Position numbers and translations under genes: made by a program. From contig DOWL01000171.1 in NCBI GenBank assembly GCA_003519585.1, positions 14,508 to 28,726 of the forward strand: DNA of 14,219 bases, given 5' to 3'. The notes beneath the pieces were generated by a model. The model worked only from the letters and a program-made list of their open reading frames with translations. It was not told the DNA's origin and ran no database searches. Source of the DNA: Nocardioides sp. Lineage in GTDB: Bacteria; Actinomycetota; Actinomycetes; Propionibacteriales; Nocardioidaceae. Below, one piece after another: positions 1 to 7,790 of this stretch; position 1 is the stretch's first letter; the number at the start of each line of letters is the position of its first letter.

Positions 1-334
1 GACCGGCTTCTTCCGCGACGGCTGTTGCGGGACCGGCCCCGAGGACCGCGGCAGCCACACCATCTGCGCGGTGGTCACCGCCGAGTTCCTCGACCACCAG
101 CGCAGCATCGGCAACGACCTGACCACGCCGATGCCCGCCTACGACTTCCCAGGTCTCGTGCCCGGCGACCGCTGGTGTGTGACCGCCCTCAACTGGTCAC
201 GCGCCGAGCGCGACGGCGCCGCCGCCCCGGTCGTGCTGGCCGCAACCAACGAGGCGGTGCTGCGGTTGATCCCACTCGAGACGCTGCGGGAGCACGCGGT
301 AGACGTACCCGACGACCTCAGCGACCTCGACTAA
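1..334 (+). CDS. DUF2237 family protein, 3' part (5' end outside window)
   Basis: The frame is open from base 2 and ends at TAA 332-334, giving about 110 residues of the C-terminal part. It opens with TGFFRDGCCGTGPEDRGSHT, followed by a conserved-looking core (GNDLTTP, FPGLVPGDRWC, PPVVLAATNEAVL-like, then IPLETLREHAV). This pattern matches the DUF2237/COG3651 family of small cytosolic proteins of about 120-130 residues, so only a short N-terminal piece is missing. The paired cysteines (CC) and the Cys in GDRWC are typical of the family. No reaction is established for it, and none is assigned here. A hairpin begins 7 bp after the stop, which suggests this gene ends its transcript. The family call rests on recalled family sequences and is fairly secure; the function is unknown. 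Confidence 0.85.
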   Translation, partial: TGFFRDGCCGTGPEDRGSHTICAVVTAEFLDHQRSIGNDLTTPMPAYDFPGLVPGDRWCVTALNWSRAERDGAAAPVVLAATNEAVLRLIPLETLREHAVDVPDDLSDLD

Positions 335-340
335 TGGGCT

Positions 341-360
341 CCGGTCCGGCTCGGGACCGG
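341..360 (+). terminator. Hairpin just after the DUF2237 stop codon, terminator candidate
   Basis: A perfect 7-bp GC-rich stem (CCGGTCC 341-347, GGACCGG 354-360) closes a 6-base loop. It can be lengthened by pairing GGCTC (337-341) with GAGCC (366-370). It starts 7 bases after the TAA stop. There is no T-run after it, which is usual for actinobacterial hairpin terminators but leaves the call tentative. The 3' arm touches the next palindromic unit (359-406). Confidence 0.45.
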
Positions 361-406
361 TGGTTGAGCCCGGAGGCGCCCCAGCGCCGACGGTGTCGAA
401 ACCACC
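359..406. repeat. Intergenic palindromic (REP-like) unit
   Basis: The outer arms GGTGGTT (359-365) and AACCACC (400-406) are perfect reverse complements. An inner stem pairs GGCGC (375-379) with GCGCC (384-388) around 4 bases. The layout, GGTGGTTGAG at one end and TCGAAACCACC at the other, resembles a palindromic unit I recall as scattered between genes in Nocardioides-type genomes, here in a degenerate form. Only one full copy is in this window, so repetitiveness is an inference. Possible roles are transcript end, RNA stability element or an inert mobile repeat. Confidence 0.45.
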
Positions 407-519
407 GCCGGGAAGGCACTCACTCGACCGCCGTCGAGGCCGATAGAGAGGACTGCACGCACAGCCGATCCCGCGTGCAGCCAGGTCCGGAAACCCTTGT
501 GCATAACAGGTTCCGGCCA

Positions 520-536
520 CCATCGACTGTCGATGG
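520..536. repeat. 17-bp perfect inverted repeat upstream of the DUF222 remnant
   Basis: CCATCGAC (520-527) and GTCGATGG (529-536) are perfect reverse complements around a single T at 528. The centre lies 28 bp before the ATG of the remnant at 556. The single-base centre favours a protein-bound dyad such as an operator over an RNA hairpin. It could also be part of a mobile unit that carries these DUF222 genes. Confidence 0.4.
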
Positions 537-555
537 CGGGTGTTTGGATTGGGTC

Positions 556-836
556 ATGTCCCAGTCCAGCCCGTTCGCGCCCGTCGAGGAGTTCGACGCT
601 GCGCAGACGCTGGCTGCCGCCGAACAGGTGGTGCGCGACCGCCGCGCGAACCAGGCTCGTGAGGTCGAGGTCGGGCTGCACTGGGCCGACCTGCACGCCA
701 CCGAGCCCGACCAGCCGGGACGACCGGTGCCGACCACGCCCAAGCACTGGCAGTCGCCCACCCCGGCGCACTCGACAACGCCATCGACCAGATCGCCCGA
801 GCCATCGGTGGCAACGACTCCGAGTCAGAGCCCTGA
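556..836 (+). pseudogene. Frameshifted remnant of a DUF222 (13E12-type) protein
   Basis: From ATG 556 the frame encodes MSQSSPFAPVEEFDAAQTLA followed by AAEQVVRDRRAN, EVEVGLHWADLHATEPDQ. This looks like the N-terminus of DUF222/13E12 proteins with a C-terminal HNH nuclease, common in Nocardioides; full-length members have several hundred residues. After about codon 55 the frame turns into low-complexity Pro/Ser/Thr/Arg sequence typical of a wrong frame. The other forward frame (about 711-836) instead reads sensibly (GADHAQALAVAHPGALDNAI, then DQIARAIGGNDSESEP) and ends at TGA 834-836. The best reading is a gene of which only the N-terminus survives, joined out of frame to about 40 codons of the same or another gene. 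No HNH motif remains. A small intact protein made with a programmed frameshift is possible but unlikely. The DUF222 assignment is by recalled resemblance. Confidence 0.5.
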
Positions 837-857
837 CTGGCAGCGAGCAGGTTTTGG

Positions 858-888
858 CCCGTCGTGGTCCGAACCGGCGATCGACGGG
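858..888. terminator. Hairpin between convergent reading directions, weak terminator candidate
   Basis: CCCGTCG (858-864) and CGACGGG (882-888) form a perfect 7-bp stem. The 17-base loop contains a smaller GGT/ACC pairing (866-868 with 873-875). It lies between the end of the DUF222 remnant and the end of the minus-strand propeller gene (stop at 903-905), so it could serve either direction. No T-run follows on either strand. The loop is long, so the call is weak. Confidence 0.25.
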
Positions 889-902
889 TGTTCAACAGCG
901 AC

Positions 903-2474
903 CTATCGATCTCGCACGCGCACCATCCCGCCGAGGGTCGCGACGTACGCCGACCCTTCGGGTCCGAGCGTCACGGCGGAGTAGTGGTTGTTGGACAGGG
1001 TGCCGGTCCCGGTGCGGACGGAGAACGCCGTCTCGCCGGTGCGGGCATCGATCGCGGTGAGGTACCACGCGCTCACCCCCCACCACGACTGCCTGGTGGT
1101 GTAGGCGTAAATCAACCCGGTGGCCAGCGAGACCTTGGCGACCGAGGTCGGGGCGATCTCGGAAGATCGCCAACCCACCGAGCACTCACCCGTCTCGGGG
1201 TCGGCGTCGACGCGAGCCAGACCGCCGGGAGGGCTCTGGCCGGCCATCGTGCTCCAGGGCCCGGCGTAGCCGTAGTTGTTCTCCACCACGACGCTGGCGT
1301 CGCCGACGGCGACCAGCGAGTTGTCCGACGCGCTCTCACCGTTGTCGAAGACCGCGGCCTCGCAGACCAGCGTCCCGTCGGCGACGTCGTAGAACTGCAC
1401 GTGCATCTGCGGCTCGGCGTTGTCGGTGATCGCGACCAGGCCGCTAGGCAGCACGGTCGGCGTGGTGCCGCTGCCGGCACTCAACTGACCCGGCTTCTTC
1501 CCGTTGCCGTTGTCGTAGGCCGCCTCCCACAGGACGGCCGGTGCACCCGCGTCGCCCAGCGCCACCTTGTACAGCGCCTCGGTCGTGACCAGGTAGACAC
1601 CCGTGTCGTCGGAGGCGATCGAGTTGGCGATCTCGCCGTCGAGGTCGAGCGGGGCCGTGCCGCCCGCCACTCCGACCCGACCGTCCTGGGTGACGTACCA
1701 GGTGTTGCCCTCCCAGTCGGGCAGCAGCGCGACCAGGCAGTCGTCGTCGGGTACGACGTCGCTCAGGTCGACCTCGTCGACCGGGTCGAGCTCGTCGGTG
1801 TCGACGGTGAGCACCCGCCGATCGGTGGTCGCGACCACGGCGCGGGCCTGCGCGTCGAGGTAGAAGTACGCGCCGCCGCAGAGGTCCTCCCACGGCCGCT
1901 TGTCCGACTTCTTCCGGTCCGGCAGATCGAGGGTGTCGACGGGCCGCAGCGTCTCGGGGTCGAGGATGTGCATGACCGGTCCGCTGCGGTTGCCGCACAG
2001 CGCCACCAGCCGCCCGTCGGGGTCGAAGGCGAGCGTCGCGCACTCCTCGAGGCCGTACCAGGCGGTCGTGACCTCGAGGTCCTGGCCGAGCGGTCCAGGT
2101 CCTTGGTAGCTGTCGGTCGCCCACGCGTCGTCGTGCATTGAGCTACTGCCGTTGGCCGCCAGCCCCGGGTGCTGGGGTACGTCGAGAGGAATGGGCTGCG
2201 GGCGGGCCGCATGGCCGTCGTACGACGCCGTGACGAGCAGTCCGCCGCCAGGCGGGATCGGCAGCCGCCCGTCGGGGAGGACCACCACGACGCCGACGAC
2301 CACGGCGACCAGCGCGACCACGCCGCCGAGCACCCAGCGGGTCGGCCGCATCCGGCGCCGGGTGGCCGGCACCAACAGCGCGACCAGCAGGATCGCGAAC
2401 ACCCACGGCCCGATCGCGAGCCAGCCCGCGACCAGCAGGACCAACGCCACCACGAACCCCACGGGTGGCAGCAT
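903..2474 (-). CDS. Membrane-anchored beta-propeller (PQQ/YVTN-like) protein, 523 aa
   Basis: The N-terminus carries two or three hydrophobic stretches (about residues 3-36 and 47-66) separated by a basic segment (ATRRRMRPTR). The rest, about 450 residues, looks extracytoplasmic. It is a series of propeller-type blades with recurring beta-strand cores ending in patterns such as FDPDGRLVALCGN, ILDPETLRPVDTLDLP, VTQDGRVGVAGG, GVYLVTTEALYKVAL, LTAIDARTGETAFSVR and GSAYVATLGGMVRVRDR. The mix of DPETL and DARTGE turns points to PQQ-like or YVTN-like blades. No catalytic motif is visible, so a sensing, scaffolding or envelope role is only an inference. On the minus strand GGAGG (2492-2488) lies 13 bases before the ATG. 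The gene starts 25 bp after the 60-aa gene on the same strand and probably shares its transcript. The reading frame and coding status are secure; blade count and function are not. Confidence 0.8.
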   Translation of the reverse strand: MLPPVGFVVALVLLVAGWLAIGPWVFAILLVALLVPATRRRMRPTRWVLGGVVALVAVVVGVVVVLPDGRLPIPPGGGLLVTASYDGHAARPQPIPLDVPQHPGLAANGSSSMHDDAWATDSYQGPGPLGQDLEVTTAWYGLEECATLAFDPDGRLVALCGNRSGPVMHILDPETLRPVDTLDLPDRKKSDKRPWEDLCGGAYFYLDAQARAVVATTDRRVLTVDTDELDPVDEVDLSDVVPDDDCLVALLPDWEGNTWYVTQDGRVGVAGGTAPLDLDGEIANSIASDDTGVYLVTTEALYKVALGDAGAPAVLWEAAYDNGNGKKPGQLSAGSGTTPTVLPSGLVAITDNAEPQMHVQFYDVADGTLVCEAAVFDNGESASDNSLVAVGDASVVVENNYGYAGPWSTMAGQSPPGGLARVDADPETGECSVGWRSSEIAPTSVAKVSLATGLIYAYTTRQSWWGVSAWYLTAIDARTGETAFSVRTGTGTLSNNHYSAVTLGPEGSAYVATLGGMVRVRDR

Positions 2475-2499
2475 GCCCTGTCGGCTGCCTCCGCGGGGG

Positions 2500-2682
2500 T
2501 CAGACGAGGTAGACGACGACCTCGTCGGATGCCTCGAGTGCGGCGTCGACCTCCTCGGGACGGCGACGAGCGGTGGCGATCTTACGGGTCCAGTCGGGAA
2601 TCGGCCGGTCGAGCTTCTCGAGGATCTCGATCTTGATCTGCGACACGCGCTGCTGCTCCCGGGTCACCTCGACGACTCTCAT
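2500..2682 (-). CDS. Small conserved-type hypothetical protein, 60 aa
   Basis: The product is charged and soluble, with alternating predicted strand and helix: MRVVEVT, a long helix-prone stretch (REQQRVSQIKIEILEKLDRP), IPDWTRKIATARRRPEEVDA, and a hydrophobic end DEVVVYLV. I recall similar short actinobacterial proteins with an N-terminal VEVT motif and a central PxW, but no function is known to me. The start is well supported. The ATG overlaps the stop of the upstream 102-aa gene (ATGA, 2679-2682), and a strong Shine-Dalgarno GGAGG (within 2690-2695) lies about 7 bases before it. The overlap indicates translational coupling to the 102-aa membrane protein. The two may act together, and the propeller gene follows 25 bp downstream. 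Confidence 0.7.
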   Translation of the reverse strand: MRVVEVTREQQRVSQIKIEILEKLDRPIPDWTRKIATARRRPEEVDAALEASDEVVVYLV

Positions 2683-2987
2683 CGTGATGCCTCCTCGACC
2701 TCAACACTCGACAGCTCGCTGGTATCGATGACCGCCAAGAGCATAGTCCGTTCGTATACGTCGAGCGCCGGAAGCTGGTTGAGAGCCTGGATCTGGCCCA
2801 TCCCGAGGCCGCGCAGTCGTGGGTCAGGACTCATCACGAGTTCCGCTGCCCAGCGCACGTTGCGCATCGTCTCCTCCCGCACCGACCGTTGCTCCAGCTC
2901 GAGGGCACCCCAACGGTTGAGCACGACCCCCAGCAGCGCACCGGCGAACGCCAGCAGCGGCGTCAGCAGCGTGAGCCCGAGAGTCAT
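2679..2987 (-). CDS. Membrane-anchored hypothetical protein, 102 aa
   Basis: Residues 2-24 (MTLGLTLLTPLLAFAGALLG and onward) form one N-terminal transmembrane helix with no cleavage site. A cytoplasmic-looking charged domain follows (NRWGALELEQRSVREETMRN, then VRWAAELVMSPDPRLRGLGM), ending in an acidic tail. The layout (single helix, coiled-coil-prone stretch, then a helical repeat-like segment with PDPRLRGLGMGQIQALNQL) is familiar from small actinobacterial hypotheticals, but I know of no assigned role. The ATG at 2987 has no good Shine-Dalgarno. The gene follows acdS by 53 bp on the same strand, across a hairpin, and overlaps the 60-aa gene by 4 bp. The frame and membrane helix are clear; the function is unknown. 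Confidence 0.7.
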   Translation of the reverse strand: MTLGLTLLTPLLAFAGALLGVVLNRWGALELEQRSVREETMRNVRWAAELVMSPDPRLRGLGMGQIQALNQLPALDVYERTMLLAVIDTSELSSVEVEEASR

Positions 2988-3006
2988 GCCGCGACCGTAG
3001 CCTGAG

Positions 3007-3023
3007 CCGACGCGGACCGTCGG
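3007..3023 (-). terminator. Short hairpin downstream of acdS, possible attenuator or terminator
   Basis: CCGACG (3007-3012) and CGTCGG (3018-3023) form a perfect 6-bp stem around 5 bases. It lies 17 bp past the acdS stop and 20 bp before the start of the 102-aa gene. No T-run follows. It may lower read-through from the acdS pair into the downstream hypothetical genes, or be incidental in such GC-rich DNA. Confidence 0.25.
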
Positions 3024-3040
3024 GCGCTCTCCACAGGCCC

Positions 3041-4081
3041 TTAGTCGGCCGGTTCGGGATCAGCGAACAACGAGGCGTAGGCGTTGAGCGCCGGCTGTCC
3101 ACCGAGGTGGGCGTAGAGCACGGTCGAGTCGCGCGGGATGTCGCCGTTGCGGACCAGGTCGACCAGACCTGCCATCGACTTGCCCTCGTAGACGGTGTCG
3201 AGGATGACGCCCTCGAGCTGGCCGGTCAGCCGAATCGCATCGAGCGTGGAGGCGACCGGCACGCCGTACTCGTCCCCGGCCCAGCCGGGCAGCACGGTGA
3301 TCTCGTCGTCGCGGAGATCGCGCTTGAGGCCGATCAGCTCGGCGGTGTTGCGGGCGATCCGGGTCACCTGGTCGACGGTCTTGTCCAGCGTCGCCGACGC
3401 GTCGATGCCGAGCACTCGACGCGGCCGGCCGCCGGCCTCCTCGAGCGCAGCGAACCCGGCGATCATCCCGGCGTGCGTCGAACCGGTCACCGTGCAGACC
3501 ACGACGGTGTCGAAGAAGACGCCGAGGTCCTCCTCCTGCTGTGCGACCTCGTAGGCCCAGTTGGCGAAGCCCAGCCCGCCGAGTCGGTGGTCGGAGGCGC
3601 CGGCGGGGATGGCGTACGGCGTACCGCCGCGCGCCTCGACGTCCGAGATCGCCTTGCGCCACGAGTCGCGGAAGCCGATGTCGAAGCCGGCCGGGTCGAG
3701 CCGGACCTCGGCGCCCATGACCCGGCTCAGCAGGATGTTGCCGACCTGCGTGCTCAACGGGTCAGTCCACCCGGGCACCCAGTTCTCCTGCACCAGCACG
3801 CACTGCATCCCGAGATGCGCGGCCACCGCCGCCACCTGACGGGTGTGGTTGGACTGGTAGCCGCCGATGGAGACGAGGGTGTCGGCGCCCTGCTCGAGCG
3901 CCTCGGGGACGAGGTATTCCAGCTTGCGGGTCTTGTTGCCGCCGTAGGCGAGACCTGCGTTGCAGTCCTCGCGCTTGGCCCACACCTGGGCACCGCCCAG
4001 GTGTGCGCTCAGTCGAGGCATCGGGTGGACCGGGCTGGGTCCGAAGGTCAGCGGGTGGCGCGGGAAGCTCTCGAGGGTCAC
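3041..4081 (-). CDS. acdS: 1-aminocyclopropane-1-carboxylate (ACC) deaminase
   Basis: This PLP enzyme splits ACC, the plant ethylene precursor, into 2-oxobutanoate and ammonia in the cytosol; it is typical of plant-associated bacteria. The product has 346 residues, close to the usual 337-345. The PLP lysine is K50 in [11 protein letters not shown], and the catalytic Ser is S77 in [12 protein letters not shown]. The catalytic tyrosines appear as Y272 (DEYGVP) and Y298 (VYEGKSM). E299 and L326 (AHLGG) match the Glu/Leu pair that separates true ACC deaminases from D-cysteine desulfhydrases, which have Ser/Thr there. The start is GTG at 4081, chosen because [20 protein letters not shown] aligns with the family N-terminus. 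This start overlaps the upstream membrane-protein stop (GTGA, 4078-4081), which indicates coupled translation. No AcdR-type regulator gene is in the window. Confidence 0.95.
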   Translation of the reverse strand: MTLESFPRHPLTFGPSPVHPMPRLSAHLGGAQVWAKREDCNAGLAYGGNKTRKLEYLVPEALEQGADTLVSIGGYQSNHTRQVAAVAAHLGMQCVLVQENWVPGWTDPLSTQVGNILLSRVMGAEVRLDPAGFDIGFRDSWRKAISDVEARGGTPYAIPAGASDHRLGGLGFANWAYEVAQQEEDLGVFFDTVVVCTVTGSTHAGMIAGFAALEEAGGRPRRVLGIDASATLDKTVDQVTRIARNTAELIGLKRDLRDDEITVLPGWAGDEYGVPVASTLDAIRLTGQLEGVILDTVYEGKSMAGLVDLVRNGDIPRDSTVLYAHLGGQPALNAYASLFADPEPAD

Positions 4082-4776
4082 GCAGGCAGTATCGCGGTCC
4101 GCGACGGGAGCAGTCCCTCCCGCTTGGCCACGGCGGCCGCGGCGAGGATCGTCAGCCCGATGCAGGTGGCGTTGGTGATCGGCACCAGGATCGCCTTGGC
4201 CAGCACGAACGTGGCGAGCGGCTGGCTCTCCAGCAGCACGAACACGACGGTCGCCTTGCCGAGCAGGGCGATCGCCCACAGCACCGTGAGTCGGCGGAGC
4301 AGTCGCCGTACCCGCGGCCGGGCGTGCAGCTCGTCGGTGAGCGGGTAGAAGTCGCCGGCCATCCGGGCCACCAGGGGGCGTGCGGTCAGCGCTGAGAGGA
4401 GGAAGACCAGCCCGATGGTCAGGTCGGTGAGCACCGGCTGGAGGAAGTAGATGAACGTGCTCTGCGCCGAGAGCGCGATCACGGTCCGCACCGTCAGGAC
4501 GCCCGCGGTGAGGAGCAGCATGCCGGAGGTACGCCGGCCGGTCAGCGCGCGGAAGCCGATCGCGCCGTAGGACCAGAGGAGCGCGGCCACGATCGCCGGC
4601 CAGATCCCGAGGGTGACGAACAGCGTGTAGAACACCACGCCGGGCACTACGCAAGCGACGAGCAGGCTCGCGCCCACCCGGCGCAGCACCGCCCGCAAAG
4701 CCGGATGTGCGGGATGGGGCTGCGCCAGGTGGGGAACAGGCGTCTGCTCGGACGCAGGGAGTTCGAGCAGGGCCAT
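4078..4776 (-). CDS. VC0807-like multi-pass membrane protein
   Basis: The 232-residue product has a soluble, Pro/His-rich N-terminus (about 1-30) and roughly six hydrophobic helices, near 34-54, 57-75, 83-103, 107-130, 163-184 and 188-215. Sequence such as [20 protein letters not shown], a basic GRRTSG loop and [20 protein letters not shown] resembles the VC0807/IspZ-like membrane family often annotated as intracellular septation-like; no transport or enzymatic role is proven for it. ATG 4776 is used; in-frame GTG codons a few residues upstream are alternatives, and no clear Shine-Dalgarno is seen. The stop overlaps the acdS GTG, so the protein is made together with ACC deaminase. That suggests a role linked to ACC or its products, for example in uptake, but this is inference. 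The gene is divergent from pgm across 173 bp. Confidence 0.75.
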   Translation of the reverse strand: MALLELPASEQTPVPHLAQPHPAHPALRAVLRRVGASLLVACVVPGVVFYTLFVTLGIWPAIVAALLWSYGAIGFRALTGRRTSGMLLLTAGVLTVRTVIALSAQSTFIYFLQPVLTDLTIGLVFLLSALTARPLVARMAGDFYPLTDELHARPRVRRLLRRLTVLWAIALLGKATVVFVLLESQPLATFVLAKAILVPITNATCIGLTILAAAAVAKREGLLPSRTAILPA

Positions 4777-4894
4777 GGGTCCAGGAAACGCGACAACAGG
4801 CGCCCGCGGGCCGGTTCGGGAGGACTCCCGGGTCCTGGTCCAACAACGCCTTAGATCGGACGGACCAACCTCACCGGTTCCGGCCCGCGAACCT

Positions 4895-4914
4895 GCGAGC
4901 TTCGATACGCTCGC
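4895..4914. repeat. Palindromic fragment in the divergent membrane-protein/pgm intergenic region
   Basis: GCGAGC (4895-4900) and GCTCGC (4909-4914) form a perfect 6-bp stem around the loop TTCGATAC. The segment CTTCGATACGCTCGCCGGTC resembles one half of the palindromic unit type seen at 359-406. The other half (GGTTGAG-like) is not present. The remaining bases of the 173-bp gap (4777-4949) hold no promoter hexamers I can defend. Confidence 0.35.
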
Positions 4915-4949
4915 CGGTCCTCCCCGTCCCTGGGCGGCATGATGGCCCC

Positions 4950-6584
<1,635 letters not shown>

Positions 6585-6588
6585 CGCG

Positions 6589-6987
6589 TCACAGGTGGTC
6601 CGGCACGATCAGCGCGTCGGGGTCCTGACGGGGTGGTACGGCGGCCAGGGCGACCTGCACCAGCGCGGTGCGGGCCTTGACCAAGACGGACCGCCGGATG
6701 CCCTTGAGGCCGGGGTCGAGCCGCTCCTCGATCGCGGCGGCCACCTGCTGGTCGGTGAAGGTCGGTCGCGTGCCGACCGCCACCTCGACATCCGGCAGAG
6801 AGACGAGCACCGGCAGCACCTGGTCACCGAGCCCGTCGAGCAGCTGGAACCGCTGGTAGCGGGTCAGCGCCTGCCAGGCCTCGTCGGGCGTACGGCGGCC
6901 CTTGCGGACGGTCTTGTCCTGCGTCGCCAGCACCGCCTTCGCCGCGCCCTCGAGGGCGACGGTCAGCTCCCGCTCCGTGAACCGCAT
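6589..6987 (-). CDS. Conserved-type hypothetical protein, 132 aa
   Basis: The product is a soluble, mostly helical protein: MRFTERELTVALEGAAKAVL at the N-terminus, a basic turn (RKGRRTPDEAW), YQRFQLLDGLGDQVLPVLVS, then GTRPTFTDQQVAAAIEERLD and a C-terminal helix ending ALVQVALAAVPPR. I recall similar proteins as uncharacterised in Nocardioides-type genomes and cannot assign a fold or role. ATG 6987 is chosen over upstream in-frame starts because GAGGG (6999-6995) lies 7 bases before it, and the extension upstream is Arg/Ser-rich sequence typical of non-coding frames. The gene converges on pgm with only 4 bp between stops (the two stops form the palindrome TGACGCGTCA) and is divergent from the PNPOx-like gene across 178 bp. 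No terminator is visible at the convergent end. Confidence 0.7.
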   Translation of the reverse strand: MRFTERELTVALEGAAKAVLATQDKTVRKGRRTPDEAWQALTRYQRFQLLDGLGDQVLPVLVSLPDVEVAVGTRPTFTDQQVAAAIEERLDPGLKGIRRSVLVKARTALVQVALAAVPPRQDPDALIVPDHL

Positions 6988-7165
6988 GCAACCACCCTCT
7001 CGCACGGCCCTGGTCCGACTCGGCTCGGCTCTGCGGTGCGGGGGCAGGGCGACGGTGACCTTTGAACCTCTCCGGCTCGATCGGAGGTTGACCACCCACC
7101 GCCACCGAGTCTCTCGACGCTCGTACGACCGATGAGTCCGGCTCCGCCGCCCGGTCGACACCGAC

Positions 7166-7687
7166 ATGACCTCAGGCACCGTCTCCCCGCTGTACGGCGA
7201 CTCGTCCGCCGATGCCCCCGCCTGGGCGGAGATCGACCGGCGACTAGCCGAGGCGCAGCTCTACTGGATCGTCACCGTCCGCCGCGACGGCCGGCCGCAC
7301 GCCGTTCCGCTGTGCGGCGTGTGGCGCGAGGGCACGTTCTTCTTCTGCACGGGCGACGCCGAGCAGAAGATGCGCAACCTCGAGCACGATCCCCACGTCG
7401 TGGTGACCGCCGGTCCGCTCGGTGCCGCCGGGTGGGGCAGCGGCAAGGACATCGCCGTCGAAGGGGTCGCCACCCGGGTGGCCGACGAGGCACTGCTGCG
7501 CTCGCTGGCCGACGAATGGTCGCGCAAGTACGACGGCGACTGGGAGTGGGAGGTCCGCGACGGTCGCTTCTTCGAGCTCAGCGACCAAGGCGACGGAACC
7601 CGCGACGGCGCGGTGGTGTTCCGCGTGCCCCCGGACAAGGTCCTCGTGTTCGGCGACGAGCACGGTCAGACGACCTACCGGTTTTGA
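7166..7687 (+). CDS. Pyridoxamine 5'-phosphate oxidase-like (split beta-barrel) flavoprotein
   Basis: The 173-residue product has the layout of the PNPOx-like superfamily, which binds FMN, F420 or haem in a split beta-barrel. Residues 29-50 (LAEAQLYWIVTVRRDGRPHA, then VPLCGVW) give the first barrel strands. FFFCTGDAEQKMRNLEHDPH (from 58) followed by VVVTAG is the cofactor-phosphate region, and DIAVEGVATRV (from 95) the next strand pair. The end FRVPPDKVLVFGDEHGQTTY with RF closes the domain, as is common in family members. The substrate cannot be read from sequence; actinobacterial relatives include F420-dependent reductases and general stress proteins. ATG 7166 has no clear Shine-Dalgarno, so leaderless translation is possible. 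Its 3' end faces the minus-strand ATP-grasp gene across about 100 bp of tandem hairpins. Confidence 0.85.
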   Translation: MTSGTVSPLYGDSSADAPAWAEIDRRLAEAQLYWIVTVRRDGRPHAVPLCGVWREGTFFFCTGDAEQKMRNLEHDPHVVVTAGPLGAAGWGSGKDIAVEGVATRVADEALLRSLADEWSRKYDGDWEWEVRDGRFFELSDQGDGTRDGAVVFRVPPDKVLVFGDEHGQTTYRF

Positions 7688-7692
7688 GCGCT

Positions 7693-7790
7693 GTCCAGAG
7701 TTTCGTCGGCTGACCGACGAAACTCGACCCTGGACGACGCAGTTTCGTCGTCCAACCACGGGTTTCGTCGGCTGACCGACGAAACTCGGG
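7693..7790. terminator. Three tandem hairpins between convergent genes, likely bidirectional terminator
   Basis: Hairpin 1: GAGTTTCGTCGG (7698-7709) pairs perfectly with CCGACGAAACTC (7714-7725) around CTGA, with outer GTCCA (7693-7697) matching TGGAC (7731-7735). Hairpin 2: TGGACGAC (7731-7738) with GTCGTCCA (7747-7754). Hairpin 3: 7759-7771 with 7776-7788 around CTGA, one G-T wobble. The block fills the gap between the plus-strand stop (7685-7687) and the minus-strand stop (7791-7793). Stem 1 begins with T-rich and ends with A-rich bases on either strand. A two-way transcript end is the simplest reading. Confidence 0.6.
7700..7788. repeat. Exact 27-bp direct repeat, two copies plus a partial copy
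   Basis: Bases 7700-7726 and 7762-7788 are identical over 27 bp, with starts 62 bp apart. Each copy is itself a near-perfect palindrome (GTTTCGTCGG, CTGA, CCGACGAAAC, then TCG). A partial copy of the first 9 bases (GTTTCGTCG) sits between them at 7742-7750. An exact repeat this long is not expected by chance and indicates recent duplication or a repeated genomic unit. Confidence 0.75.

Noticed and set aside
864..2141. Long open frame opposite the propeller gene
   Set aside because: Composition is Arg/Gly/Val-rich without domain features, and it mirrors the coding bias of the minus-strand gene, which has membrane segments and regular blade patterns.
3107..4348. Long open frame on the plus strand opposite acdS
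   Set aside because: It lies wholly antisense to a well-recognised enzyme, has no recognisable domain and shows the Val/Gly/Arg/His-rich composition produced by antisense frames of GC-rich genes.
4082..4846. acdS extended upstream or fused to upstream sequence
   Set aside because: The frame stays open to 4846 but encodes low-complexity sequence antiparallel in frame choice to the real membrane protein; the family N-terminus starts at the GTG at 4081.
6988..7165. TTGACC-type -35 candidate in the divergent gap before the PNPOx-like gene
   Set aside because: No acceptable -10 hexamer at the right spacing could be found, so no promoter is claimed.
6589..7179. Upstream-extended version of the 132-aa gene (start at 7179)
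   Set aside because: The extra N-terminal segment is Arg/Ser-rich and would overlap the start of the divergent PNPOx-like gene; the ATG at 6987 has a good Shine-Dalgarno.
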